Positions 8,395-17,219 of a stretch of 64,000 bases of DNA are shown here, piece by piece. The DNA comes from Pseudomonadota bacterium (lineage in GTDB: Bacteria; Pseudomonadota; Gammaproteobacteria; Burkholderiales; Burkholderiaceae_B). A program made the position numbers and the translations under genes. A model generated the notes under the pieces. The model saw only the letters and a list, made by a program, of their open reading frames with translations, was not told where the DNA came from and made no database searches. Location: assembly GCA_023440825.1 (NCBI GenBank), contig JAEXRL010000029.1, positions 28,690 to 92,689 of the forward strand, in the 5' to 3' direction. The stretch's first letter is position 1. Each line of letters opens with the position of its first letter.

Positions 8395-9201
8395 ATGAGT
8401 TTCGTACGTAACACGTTAATGGCTGCGGCCTTAGCACTCACTGCCAGCCACGCCATGGCTGATAATCTGCGTATCGGTACTGAGGGCGGCTACCCGCCTT
8501 GGAGCATGGTTGATGCCGCAGGCAAAGTCACAGGCTTTGACGCCGATGTTGGTGCAGCACTGTGTACCGAACTACAATCGGACTGTCGCTTTGTGGTGCA
8601 AGCCTTTGACAGCTTGATACCTTCGCTGGACGCACGCCGCTTTGATTTGATTATCTCTGGTATGTCCTACACTCCAGAGCGTGCCAAACGTATCAATTTC
8701 AGCATTCCTTATGCTGTCGAAGATGCCATCTTTATTCTGCCCAAAGACAGCTCTCTGATCAAAGCGCCTGATGCCGACGCTATCTTCTCCGGTCTAGAGA
8801 AAAAAACGATAGGTGTACAAGCAGGCACCACTCACGGAGCGTTCTTAGCCAAGATGGCACCTAATGTGCAGATCAAAAACTACGACACCCTAGATCAAAT
8901 GCAAATCGACCTAGAGGCCGGACGTCTACAAGGCACCTTTGCGGATCTCACCTCGCAATCACAGTTTCTGAACAAAATGGGCGATAGCAACTTCGCCCTG
9001 ACCGAATATGTGATTCCTGGCTCCTCGGACCCACAAACACTAGGCTACGGTATCGCGGTTGGCATACATAAAGACAATGCCGAACTCAAAGCCAAGGTCG
9101 ACGCTGCTCTGTGCAAGCTGATCGATAACGGCACTATCAAAACCGCTAGCGAAAAATGGTTTGAAATAGATATCGCAAATTACGAAATTTGCAAAAAATA
9201 A
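8395..9201 (+). CDS. Polar amino-acid ABC transporter periplasmic receptor
   Basis: This 268-residue SBP_bac_3 family protein has a clear signal peptide (about residues 1-22, cleavage after HAMA before DNLRIG). The mature part shows the family pattern: GTEGGYPPWS near its start, GFDADVGAALC, and RFDLIISGMSYTPERAKRI. It resembles arginine/lysine/histidine-type receptors, but close specificity cannot be read. A ribosome site AAGGAGA precedes the ATG. It sits between the ATPase and two permeases, and the operon ends with asparaginase, which argues for asparagine or a related amino acid. Confidence 0.93.
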   Translation: MSFVRNTLMAAALALTASHAMADNLRIGTEGGYPPWSMVDAAGKVTGFDADVGAALCTELQSDCRFVVQAFDSLIPSLDARRFDLIISGMSYTPERAKRINFSIPYAVEDAIFILPKDSSLIKAPDADAIFSGLEKKTIGVQAGTTHGAFLAKMAPNVQIKNYDTLDQMQIDLEAGRLQGTFADLTSQSQFLNKMGDSNFALTEYVIPGSSDPQTLGYGIAVGIHKDNAELKAKVDAALCKLIDNGTIKTASEKWFEIDIANYEICKK

Positions 9202-9222
9202 ACTCATATACTGACACTGCTG

Positions 9223-9936
9223 ATGCTGGACACGATTATTCGGGTACTGAACGAGGGCTGGGGCTGGATGTTCCTGCGCGGAGTATCCATGACGCTCATT
9301 ATTTCGGTACTAGGAATGTGCCTGGGTGTACTTATCGGTATCAGCGGTGCCAGTCTGAGGATATCCGCACCCGCGCCCGTCAGGGCGCTGGTCAGCGTCT
9401 ACACCACTGTGGTGCGCAGCATTCCCGAGCTGCTCATCATCTACTTGCTGTTTTTTGGTACCACCCGTGTCGCCATTGATTTGTCTGACTGGTTCGGTCA
9501 ACCCGACTTCATGGATAGCGGCTTTCCGGCTCTGGTAGGCATACTGGCCATAGGTTTAATTTCCGGCTCCTACAGCGTCGAGGTCTTCCGTGGTGCCTTA
9601 CTGGCTATTCCCAGTGGACAAATTGAAGCCGCACGAGCTATTGGCATGAGTGCCTGGCAGCGGCTATGGCGGATTACCTTGCCACAAATGTTTTGGTACG
9701 CCTTGCCCGGTGCCAATAATGTCTGGCAAAACGCGTTAAAAGATACAGCCCTGATCTCGCTCGTTGGCTTAGTGGAAATCATGCGTGCCGCCGTACTGGG
9801 TGCGGCCAAAACACGTGAACCCATGGCCATGTACCTGATTGCCGGAGCCCTGTTTTTCCTTATTGGTGTGTTGAGTCAAGGCGTATTTGTGCTCGCTGAG
9901 CGCTATTATGGTCGCGGCATGAAGGCGAGGGCATAA
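9223..9936 (+). CDS. Polar amino-acid ABC transporter permease (HisQ type)
   Basis: This 237-residue inner-membrane protein has about five hydrophobic segments and the cytoplasmic coupling loop EAARAIGMSAWQRLWRITLP near residues 127-146, which docks on the ATPase. The N-terminal part RGVSMTLIISVLGMCLGVLIG is typical of HisM/GlnP-family permeases. It starts 21 bases after the receptor gene and its TAA stop overlaps the start of the next permease by one base (TAATG), implying coupled translation of the heterodimer. Confidence 0.93.
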   Translation: MLDTIIRVLNEGWGWMFLRGVSMTLIISVLGMCLGVLIGISGASLRISAPAPVRALVSVYTTVVRSIPELLIIYLLFFGTTRVAIDLSDWFGQPDFMDSGFPALVGILAIGLISGSYSVEVFRGALLAIPSGQIEAARAIGMSAWQRLWRITLPQMFWYALPGANNVWQNALKDTALISLVGLVEIMRAAVLGAAKTREPMAMYLIAGALFFLIGVLSQGVFVLAERYYGRGMKARA

Positions 9937-10619
9937 TGGATCTGGAGCTATTCCAAACTACCATGCGCGGCCTTTTCCAAGGTCTGCTGACCACGGTAGA
10001 AGTAGGCCTGTTAGGCAATTTACTGGCCTTGAGTTTGGCGCTACCTCTTGCACTAATGCGGGTTTCAAGTAAACCGTTGCTAGCGGGATTTTCATTTTGC
10101 TACAGCACCGCCTTTCGTGGAACCCCTTTGCTAGTACAGTTATTTTTGCTGTATTACGGCGTGGGTACCTTACCAGTGGTACGAGAATCTCCCTTCTTGT
10201 GGTGGCTGCTCAGTGACGGGGTTAACTGTGCCATACTGGCTATAGGTTTAAATAGTGGCGCGTATATCAGCGAAGTGTTTCGGGGAGGCTTTCAGTCGGT
10301 GCCCGAAGGACAACTGGAAGCCGCACGGGCTATAGGAATGAGTCGTTGGCGTGTTTTTCAGCGTATTTTATTTCCTCTTGCCGTACGTCAGGCACTGCCC
10401 GCATACAGCAATGAAATTGTGCTCGCTATCAAAGGCACGAGTCTGGCCTCCACCATTGCTGTCATGGAGCTCACTGGCCATGCCAAACGCCTAATGAATC
10501 AAAACTACGCCATTATCGAGACTTTTGTCATGGCTGGCCTACTGTACCTACTGATCAACTTCAGCTTACTAGGCCTCGTTCACATGCTTGAGCGCCGCCT
10601 AAAAATCCGCACGACTTAA
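9936..10619 (+). CDS. Polar amino-acid ABC transporter permease (HisM type)
   Basis: This 227-residue permease is the second membrane subunit of the amino-acid importer. It carries the coupling loop EAARAIGMSRWRVFQRILFP and the conserved SNEIVLAIKGTSLAS segment. Its ATG overlaps the stop of the preceding permease by one base. The stop is 12 bases before the asparaginase gene, which has an AGGAGA ribosome site in that gap, so transport and hydrolysis are likely co-expressed. Confidence 0.93.
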   Translation: MDLELFQTTMRGLFQGLLTTVEVGLLGNLLALSLALPLALMRVSSKPLLAGFSFCYSTAFRGTPLLVQLFLLYYGVGTLPVVRESPFLWWLLSDGVNCAILAIGLNSGAYISEVFRGGFQSVPEGQLEAARAIGMSRWRVFQRILFPLAVRQALPAYSNEIVLAIKGTSLASTIAVMELTGHAKRLMNQNYAIIETFVMAGLLYLLINFSLLGLVHMLERRLKIRTT

Positions 10620-10631
10620 TAGGAGACAGTT

Positions 10632-11627
10632 ATGCCTGTTACGCACTTGCCCCGTATTGCCTTGCTGGGTACTGGAGGCACGATTGCAGCTACCGCCCAT
10701 GCGGATACTCAACTCAGTGACTACAGCGTAACGCAAGGCGTACACAGTCTGCTACAGGCCGTACCTGCACTGGAACAACTTGCCCAGATACGGACCGAGC
10801 AGGTGTTCAACATTGATAGCCGCGCAATGAGTACGGTCATGCTGCTAGATCTGACCAAAAAAGTCAGTCAGGTCTTGCAAGACGATAGCGTTGATGCGGT
10901 CGTCATTACTCACGGTACGGACACGCTAGAAGAAACCGCTATTTTTTTGCACTGGACGCTTAAATCACACAAACCAGTCGTGCTCACGGCTGCCATGCGC
11001 CCTGCTTCGGCTTATAGCGCAGACGGCGCCATGAATCTGTATCAGGCCGTATTAACGGCCTGCTCCCCTGAGGCAAAGGGTCAAGGAGTACTGGTAGTGC
11101 TCAACGACCAAATTCATAGTGCTCGCTTTTTATCCAAGCAGCACACCAGCCGTACCGACGCCTTTCATTCGCCCGATGCAGGACCGCTGGGACAAATCGC
11201 TAACAGCCAGCTCCGTTTTTTACTGCGTAGCGCTCTGCCACACACTCTAGACAGCGAATACGACATTAGCGACATACAGGAATTACCGCGTGTCATGATT
11301 CATTTCGATCATCCTGATTCTTGCTCAGAGGTACTACGTAGCGCAGCACAACGCGGCATAGATGGCCTGATCATTGCTGCCACCGGTAACGGCAGCATTA
11401 CCCCTGCTACTCTGCAAGGCGTAGAGATTGCTCTGCGTATGGGCGTGACCTGCGTGCGCGCTAGCCGCATAGGTACAGGCTCGGTCAGCAGCAGTACGCA
11501 CGATGTGTCTCAAGGGCTAATTGCAGCCCACTACTTACCGGCCATCAAAGCACGTATTTTGCTTATGCTAGCCCTAAAGCAGACGCGCTCTGTATCCGCA
11601 ATCCGCCACGCTTTCGAGCGCTATTAA
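10632..11627 (+). CDS. L-asparaginase, cytoplasmic, type II-like
   Basis: This 331-residue enzyme hydrolyses L-asparagine (perhaps also glutamine) to aspartate and ammonia. The first catalytic threonine is T17 in LLGTGGTIAAT, and the second motif HGTDTLEET contains T96-D97. The AAMRP segment is also conserved. There is no signal peptide, so despite type II-like sequence it should act in the cytoplasm on asparagine brought in by the linked ABC transporter. The stop overlaps the convergent pseudouridine synthase gene by four bases. Glutamate dehydrogenase nearby fits use of these amino acids as carbon and nitrogen sources. Confidence 0.93.
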   Translation: MPVTHLPRIALLGTGGTIAATAHADTQLSDYSVTQGVHSLLQAVPALEQLAQIRTEQVFNIDSRAMSTVMLLDLTKKVSQVLQDDSVDAVVITHGTDTLEETAIFLHWTLKSHKPVVLTAAMRPASAYSADGAMNLYQAVLTACSPEAKGQGVLVVLNDQIHSARFLSKQHTSRTDAFHSPDAGPLGQIANSQLRFLLRSALPHTLDSEYDISDIQELPRVMIHFDHPDSCSEVLRSAAQRGIDGLIIAATGNGSITPATLQGVEIALRMGVTCVRASRIGTGSVSSSTHDVSQGLIAAHYLPAIKARILLMLALKQTRSVSAIRHAFERY

Positions 11628-12556
11628 ATCGGCAGATCGGCCAGCCTTAAGCCACTGCTAAAGTGGCGTAACTGCCCATTGATCGGATCGGTGAAGGCAA
11701 TACTCCGTGCCAACAACTGCAGGGGTAAGTCAAAGTCATGAGCCGCTGCCTGCTCTTGCAGTACGGGGTAAAACCTATCGTTTCTAATTGGTATGCCTAG
11801 GCCACTTAAATGCACACGCAACTGATGCTTACGACCTGTTTCAGGCTCCAGCTCGTAATGCCCCCAAGCCTGCCCACTGGCATCTGTCCAATCACGTAGT
11901 AAACGTATATGTGTGCGACTATTGGGCTCACCTTGCACTTCTTGCATAATAAATTGCTCAGGTACGGGCAGTAATCGGCTGGTATAGGTGCTAGGCAAAG
12001 ACACTGCTGGATTAACCGGGGCAATGGCTTCATAGCGCTTATGCACTACACCTTGTTGAAACAACTGCTGGTATACACCACGAAATTGGGGAGCCCGGCT
12101 AAACAGCAAGATACCTGCTGTGTCCCGGTCCAGACGATGTAGCGGTGCTATCTGTGTATCATCAAAATGCTGACGCACTCTTGTTAGGGCCGTTTCATAC
12201 AGATACTGACCACCCGGTGTGGTGGCTAAAAAGTGGGGTTTATCCACTGCAATAAGTGCTCGGTCATGATACAAAATGGACAGCTCAAACGGTACAGACA
12301 CTTCGTTTTCAACCACACGAAAATACCAAAGCCAACGCTCGGACTGATAAACGCTACGCTCATGCAAGGCCTGACCCTGGCTATCTACAATGTCGCCTTG
12401 CCTTAAACGACGTACTAATTGCTCTGGATCGACATGCGAGAAACGTTTCAGTAAAAAATCCAATAAAAAGGTCCAGGGACCGGCTGGACACCAGACACGA
12501 CTCGGTGCCACCCCATTTCTCGCAGACAAAGGCGCTGCTATCTTCTTGCTAGCCAT
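11624..12556 (-). CDS. RluA-family pseudouridine synthase
   Basis: This 310-residue protein isomerises uridine to pseudouridine in an RNA target. The catalytic motif HRLDRDTAGILLF has its aspartate at residue 143, and the N-terminal part (residues about 30-80) resembles a degenerate S4-like region. The C-terminal GRKHQLRVHL is a further family hallmark. The closest branch appears to be the YqcB/RluA-like group, so the exact rRNA or tRNA site is not certain. It overlaps the asparaginase stop by four bases in tail-to-tail orientation. A terminator lies between its start and the TRAP permease gene. Confidence 0.9.
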   Translation of the reverse strand: MASKKIAAPLSARNGVAPSRVWCPAGPWTFLLDFLLKRFSHVDPEQLVRRLRQGDIVDSQGQALHERSVYQSERWLWYFRVVENEVSVPFELSILYHDRALIAVDKPHFLATTPGGQYLYETALTRVRQHFDDTQIAPLHRLDRDTAGILLFSRAPQFRGVYQQLFQQGVVHKRYEAIAPVNPAVSLPSTYTSRLLPVPEQFIMQEVQGEPNSRTHIRLLRDWTDASGQAWGHYELEPETGRKHQLRVHLSGLGIPIRNDRFYPVLQEQAAAHDFDLPLQLLARSIAFTDPINGQLRHFSSGLRLADLPI

Positions 12557-12589
12557 ACGTATACAGATGCCGAACTCTTATCATAAACA

Positions 12590-12616
12590 TTCAGCCCGCC
12601 TTATTAGCGGGCTGAA
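12590..12616 (-). terminator. Intrinsic terminator of the TRAP-TAXI operon
   Basis: A perfect ten-pair stem is formed by 12590-12599 (TTCAGCCCGC) and 12607-12616 with a seven-base loop. It lies 19 bases beyond the TRAP permease stop. Reading leftwards it is followed by a T-rich stretch (TGTTTATG). It separates this operon from the pseudouridine synthase gene. Confidence 0.8.
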
Positions 12617-12634
12617 CCACACAGCTGTATAGTA

Positions 12635-15247
12635 TCAGGCAGCCACAACAGACGGTGGCGTTTCACGCCGCAAACGCACTCCCTGTCGAACCCAGATCCA
12701 AAGCAAAATCAATAGGGCTGGCAAATAAACCAAGAAGTCTGAAGGGCGATCCGGATTCCTCACCTGGACCGACTCAATATCCCAACCTTGTTCCCAGCCG
12801 GAGCGGCGTGCCGCACTACCAAACGACACCGAGGCAATCTGTGCCGTCTGCCCAAATGCCATAATACTGATCCCTGCTGCTGATAAACGCTTATTGGCCG
12901 CTGCTAAGCCTGTGCTCTCATCCCCTTCTGGCAGCCCGGGCAAGCTCACCGCCACCGTTTTGGAGAGCTCGTCTCCTTCAATATTCATGCCCGAAATTTG
13001 CAATACCAAGTTCGCGCCATCAGGTAAATGCTCGACCACCTGCATTAACTCGGCCGCAGGACGTTGTACATACCTATCGTAAACACGATTCATCAACCAG
13101 TCAGGGCGAAACAGCATAAAGGTAACCAGCAACAATAAAATCACTTCAGGAGTCGTCGCTCGTACGCGCATCCAGCGCATGCTGGCCGCCGCAAAACTCA
13201 ATGACGCTAAAGTTGCCCCCACCACAACAAAGATAAAGTCGCTGATGCTATGCAGGCCTATCAACAACAACATGGGGTTGAAGATAAACATAAACGGCAA
13301 AATTGCTGTACGCATAGCGTAGGTAACACCTTGTATACCCGTTTTGATAGGATCTTCACCAGAAATGGCCGCTGCAGCAAACGTGGCCAAGCCCACAGGC
13401 GGAGTAATATCAGCCATGATGCCGTAATAAAAAACAAACATGTGCACGGCAATCAAGGGAATAATCATGCCATTTTGCGCACCCAACTCCACCACTACGG
13501 GCGCCATCAAGGTCGCCATCAAGATATAGTTGGCCGTTGTCGGCATGCCCAAACCAAGAATCAGGCACACTACAGCCGTGAAAAACAGCATGGCCAGAAC
13601 ACTTCCCATAGAGATAATCTCAACAAAGGAGGTCATGCGTAGGCCCAGGCCAGTTAGGGTAATGGCGCCCACAATCAAGCCGGCTGTGCCGCAAGCTATG
13701 CCAATGCCAATCATATTGCGTGCGCCCTGAGCCAAGCCCTCGAACACATCACGAACACTGCCCGGCAACAAAGCCAACGCATCTTGCTTGCGAAACCAGG
13801 CAATAATTGGGCGATGCGTTAAAGTCTGGAACAAGATGGCACTGACGGCCCAGAAAGCCGATAGACCAGGCGAGAGCATCTCTACCGTCAGACACCACAC
13901 TAGCACGCCTATGGGTATTAAAAAATACAAGCCTGAACGCACGGTGGGCCATGTGTCTGGACGAACGGGGTTACTCACGTCAATTTCAGTGGGCAAATCA
14001 TCGTATTTTGCCGATAAACGCAGCAATACAATGTATAAAGCCAGCATCAAAAATAGCAAAATCCCAAAAGCGGCCGAGCCAGCAAATAACTGTACCCCTA
14101 TGCCCACCCAATAAATAATACCCACCACAATCAGGATTGTACAAATTCCCAATGCCCAGCCCGTCAAACGCTGCAGGGCCGTTTTAGGCCGTCCCGCACT
14201 CATCATGGGCTCAATGCCCAGCTTTAACGCCTCCAGGTGCACGATATAAAATAACGCGATATAGGAAATTATGGCTGGCAAAAATGCATGGCGGATGATT
14301 TCTGTGTACTGTATGCCCACGTACTCAATCATCAGAAAGGCTGCCGCCCCCATAACAGGTGGCATGATCTGTCCGTTGACTGACGAAGCCGTTTCAATCG
14401 CTCCAGCCCGTACTCCACCGTAACCCGCCTTTTTCATCAAGGGAATAGTGAAAATACCGGTTGTTACCACATTCGCTACTGAAGAGGCAGACACCACCCC
14501 ATTCACCGCCGACGAGGCCACCGCTACTTTGGCGGGCCCTCCGCGCAGATGCCCCAATAAGGCAAATGACAACTGCATGAGATAGTTGCCGGTGCCGCAA
14601 CGGTCCAGCAATGAGCCCAGCAAGACAAAGATAAAAATATAAGACGCTGATACACCTAAGGCCACCCCATACACACCTTCTGTCGTCAACCACATATGGG
14701 ACATCAAGCGTTGCAAGGAGGCGCCGCGATGCGCCAGCGCTTCTGGTAGCCAAGGCCCTAAAAACACATAGCTGATGACAATAATGCCTAAAATGGCCAT
14801 AGGCGCCCCCAGGGCTCGCCGGGTTGCCTCAAGCAGCAAAATTAGGCCAATACTGGCCACAATAATATCGGTTTGTGTCGGAATACCCGGGCGCTGAGCC
14901 AGCTCACGATAAAATAAAAATAGGTAAGCACCACAAAATCCGGCTATGAACGCCAAGACCCAGTCTTGAATAGGGATACGATCACGCGGTGAACGCGATC
15001 TGGCCGGATACACCAGATACGCCAAGAACATGGCAATACCTAAATGTATAGAGCGTGCTTCGGTATCATTAAAAATACCAAAGCTTAAAGAAAAGGGAAG
15101 CGGCGAGGCATACCAAAGCTGGAACAGGGACCAGGCAATGGCCGTTAATAAAACAAGTAAGCCCACCACCCCTGTGACCGAACGTCCCCCTTGCTCGACC
15201 TCTGTGACAAACTGATCTAACTCGGCTTTATCTGCGCTTGTACTCAT
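12635..15247 (-). CDS. TRAP transporter fused 4TM/12TM permease (TAXI type)
   Basis: This 870-residue membrane protein fuses the small (DctQ-like) and large (DctM-like) subunits of a TRAP secondary transporter, which imports organic acids with a sodium gradient. Numerous membrane segments run from about residue 30 to 680. The DctM-type motifs SASSVANVVTTGIFTIPLMK and GLGMPTTANYILMA are visible. The last 150 or so residues look like the DUF3394 tail seen on such fused permeases, ending with another hydrophobic segment. I chose ATG 15247 (AGGGA upstream) over a start 20 codons earlier. The partner TAXI receptor gene lies upstream. The substrate is unknown; glutamate or C4-like acids are common for the family. 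Confidence 0.93.
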   Translation of the reverse strand: MSTSADKAELDQFVTEVEQGGRSVTGVVGLLVLLTAIAWSLFQLWYASPLPFSLSFGIFNDTEARSIHLGIAMFLAYLVYPARSRSPRDRIPIQDWVLAFIAGFCGAYLFLFYRELAQRPGIPTQTDIIVASIGLILLLEATRRALGAPMAILGIIVISYVFLGPWLPEALAHRGASLQRLMSHMWLTTEGVYGVALGVSASYIFIFVLLGSLLDRCGTGNYLMQLSFALLGHLRGGPAKVAVASSAVNGVVSASSVANVVTTGIFTIPLMKKAGYGGVRAGAIETASSVNGQIMPPVMGAAAFLMIEYVGIQYTEIIRHAFLPAIISYIALFYIVHLEALKLGIEPMMSAGRPKTALQRLTGWALGICTILIVVGIIYWVGIGVQLFAGSAAFGILLFLMLALYIVLLRLSAKYDDLPTEIDVSNPVRPDTWPTVRSGLYFLIPIGVLVWCLTVEMLSPGLSAFWAVSAILFQTLTHRPIIAWFRKQDALALLPGSVRDVFEGLAQGARNMIGIGIACGTAGLIVGAITLTGLGLRMTSFVEIISMGSVLAMLFFTAVVCLILGLGMPTTANYILMATLMAPVVVELGAQNGMIIPLIAVHMFVFYYGIMADITPPVGLATFAAAAISGEDPIKTGIQGVTYAMRTAILPFMFIFNPMLLLIGLHSISDFIFVVVGATLASLSFAAASMRWMRVRATTPEVILLLLVTFMLFRPDWLMNRVYDRYVQRPAAELMQVVEHLPDGANLVLQISGMNIEGDELSKTVAVSLPGLPEGDESTGLAAANKRLSAAGISIMAFGQTAQIASVSFGSAARRSGWEQGWDIESVQVRNPDRPSDFLVYLPALLILLWIWVRQGVRLRRETPPSVVAA

Positions 15248-15341
15248 AATGATCCCTGGTTCAAAAACAACGTAGTACCCCCAGCAAGCAATGGTGCCAG
15301 GATGCAAAAAAAGCCGTTTGTGACGACACTGCGCTACGTAT

Positions 15342-15378
15342 AAAAAAAACCCTAGAGCTGCCTGAAATCAGGCAGCTC
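15342..15378 (-). terminator. Strong terminator between TAXI receptor and TRAP permease genes
   Basis: The arms 15355-15365 (GAGCTGCCTGA) and 15368-15378 are perfect inverse complements, giving an 11-base arm pair with a tight loop. Reading leftwards the hairpin is followed by CTAGGG and then eight T residues (complement of 15342-15349). It lies after the receptor gene and before the permease gene, so it probably limits read-through and keeps the receptor in excess. Confidence 0.85.
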
Positions 15379-15417
15379 ACCCACTAACGATGCAAACGTT
15401 AGAATCAGGAACACAGA

Positions 15418-16416
15418 TTAAAGCAAGCCAACTTCTTTAAAGTACTTCTCGGCACCAGGATGCAAAGGCGCAGATAAGCCGTCTTTCACCATGTCTTCCT
15501 TTTGCAAATTGCTAAAGGCAGGGTGTAAACGCTTAAAGTCGTCAAAGTTTTCAAACACTGCTTTTACAACGGTATAAATGGTGGCCTCAGGCACGTCCTC
15601 AGAAGTCACAAACGTTGCCAAAACACCGTAGGTATCAATATCTTGATCGTTGCTGGGATACAGTCCACCTGGGATGGTCGCTTTAGCATAGTAGGGGTAG
15701 GTCTCTACCAAGGCATCAACCGCCTCACCCGTTAAGGGGACCAGTTGCGCACCGCAGGTTGTCGTAGGATCCTGGATATTCGCCGAAGGGTGGCCCACGC
15801 CATAAATAAAACCATCAATACGGCCATCACACAAAGCTGGACCATGCTCATCAGGACGCAGCTCGGACGCTAAAGAAAAGAAGCTAGGATCCAGCTTCTT
15901 CGCTGCCAGCAGTTGGTCCATGGAAGCACGAGTGCCTGAGCCGGGGTTACCCACGTTAAAGCGCTTACCTTTAAAGTCATCAAACTCTTTGATTTGCGCT
16001 TCCTTACGTGACAAGACAGTGAATGGCTCAGGGTGCAAAGAGAAGACGGAACGTAACTTTTTGAACTCGCCCACGTCTTTAAACTGGCCATCGCCGTTGT
16101 AAGCGTTATAGCCCACATCAGACTGCACAACACCCAAATCCAGCTCTTGTGCCTTAATCGTATTGACGTTAAATACGGAACCACCGGTAGACTCTACCGA
16201 GCAACGTAAACCGTGATCTGCACGGTCTTTATTAACGAGGCGACAAATGGCGCCGCCCGCGGCATAGTAGACACCTGTCACGCCACCAGTACCGATGCTG
16301 ACAAAGTTTTGCTGTGCGTTTGCCGCCATAGGAGACATCATGAGCGCACCCATTAAGCTCGTGGCGCCCAGCACTGCCAGACTACGTTTACCCGATTTTT
16401 TGAAAGAAAACTGCAT
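15418..16416 (-). CDS. TAXI-family TRAP transporter receptor
   Basis: This 332-residue periplasmic protein captures the substrate of the fused TRAP permease. A signal peptide spans about residues 1-34 (basic start MQFSFKKSGKRS, hydrophobic core, cleavage near ANA-QQ). The mature start FVSIGTGGVTGVYYAAGGAI is the TAXI hallmark. I prefer ATG 16416, preceded by GGGAG, to a start 12 codons upstream that would spoil the signal peptide. The gene precedes the permease gene and a strong terminator separates them. Two possible leader structures lie upstream. The ligand is unknown. Confidence 0.93.
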   Translation of the reverse strand: MQFSFKKSGKRSLAVLGATSLMGALMMSPMAANAQQNFVSIGTGGVTGVYYAAGGAICRLVNKDRADHGLRCSVESTGGSVFNVNTIKAQELDLGVVQSDVGYNAYNGDGQFKDVGEFKKLRSVFSLHPEPFTVLSRKEAQIKEFDDFKGKRFNVGNPGSGTRASMDQLLAAKKLDPSFFSLASELRPDEHGPALCDGRIDGFIYGVGHPSANIQDPTTTCGAQLVPLTGEAVDALVETYPYYAKATIPGGLYPSNDQDIDTYGVLATFVTSEDVPEATIYTVVKAVFENFDDFKRLHPAFSNLQKEDMVKDGLSAPLHPGAEKYFKEVGLL

Positions 16417-16786
16417 AGATATCTCCCTGTGAGTTTTACTCTGGTTGATCATCCAGCACTAGCCAGATTAGATATTGCCACTGCTCTGTAGCCACACCTA
16501 ACGGCTAAATCGATTTGTCCCCAACGCGGGGACATGCCCTGTTATAGAAGAGCACCTGACGAGCAGTGACGATGAGACAGGCCTGATAGACCTGAAGAGT
16601 CGCCCGCCACCCTAAAGCGACTGGGCAATAGAAATTACACTTATCCAATGAGAGGTAAAAATCCCTTACCTATAAGTGAACTCGAATAATAACTCGGGCA
16701 GCCATATAAAAACACCAACATTAATGAGGGTTTGCCCTTAAAATTAGAAATAAAACAATATAAGAAACACGTTTTATTATTATGAA
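16417..16786. other. Intergenic region with two inverted repeats
   Basis: This 370-base gap lies between the TAXI gene start and the acylphosphatase stop, both on the minus strand, and shows no convincing gene. It contains GTCCCC (16517-16522) paired with GGGGAC (16528-16533) around a five-base loop. It also contains nested arms: CACTTAT (16638-16644) with ATAAGTG (16672-16678), enclosing AGGTAA (16653-16658) with TTACCT (16666-16671). These may be operators or RNA structures of the TAXI promoter region. No T-run follows, so neither is a clear terminator. Confidence 0.45.
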
Positions 16787-17068
16787 TCAACGAATTTCAA
16801 AGCGGTCATAAATATGATCCGTGTAAACAACTTCTTGCTCCACACTGCGCACTTGAGCGCCTACCGGCCCCTGCTCTAACCACGACAGCATACGATCCAC
16901 TTGATCCGGACTGCCTTGTAACACAAGGTCGACAGAGCCATCCATTGCGTTGCTCACCCAACCACACACGCCGTATAAATGGGCATGCCGTTTGCTGGCA
17001 TCACGAAACCCCACTCCCTGCACATGGCCACGTATTTTTAATTTTAGGGTTTCGAACTGAACTTCCAT
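16787..17068 (-). CDS. acyP: Acylphosphatase
   Basis: This 93-residue cytoplasmic enzyme hydrolyses acyl phosphates. The catalytic arginine is R22 in the motif GHVQGVGFR and the catalytic asparagine is N40 in GWVSNAMDGSV; length and fold pattern are standard. It stands alone, 151 bases from the divergent GGDEF-EAL gene. The region just after its stop is AT-rich and without a clear terminator. Confidence 0.95.
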   Translation of the reverse strand: MEVQFETLKLKIRGHVQGVGFRDASKRHAHLYGVCGWVSNAMDGSVDLVLQGSPDQVDRMLSWLEQGPVGAQVRSVEQEVVYTDHIYDRFEIR

Positions 17069-17219
17069 AGACGGACTCCAACAAGCGATATAATTCTTTC
17101 AATTCCCCACCACACTGAATATAAAGAGAGCGGTTCAATCATCGATAAGTAATATCAGTAAATGTAGTAAAAGCTATTCGTAATTTGGTTTAAACTTAAT
17201 ATATTTCCGCCTAAACAAT

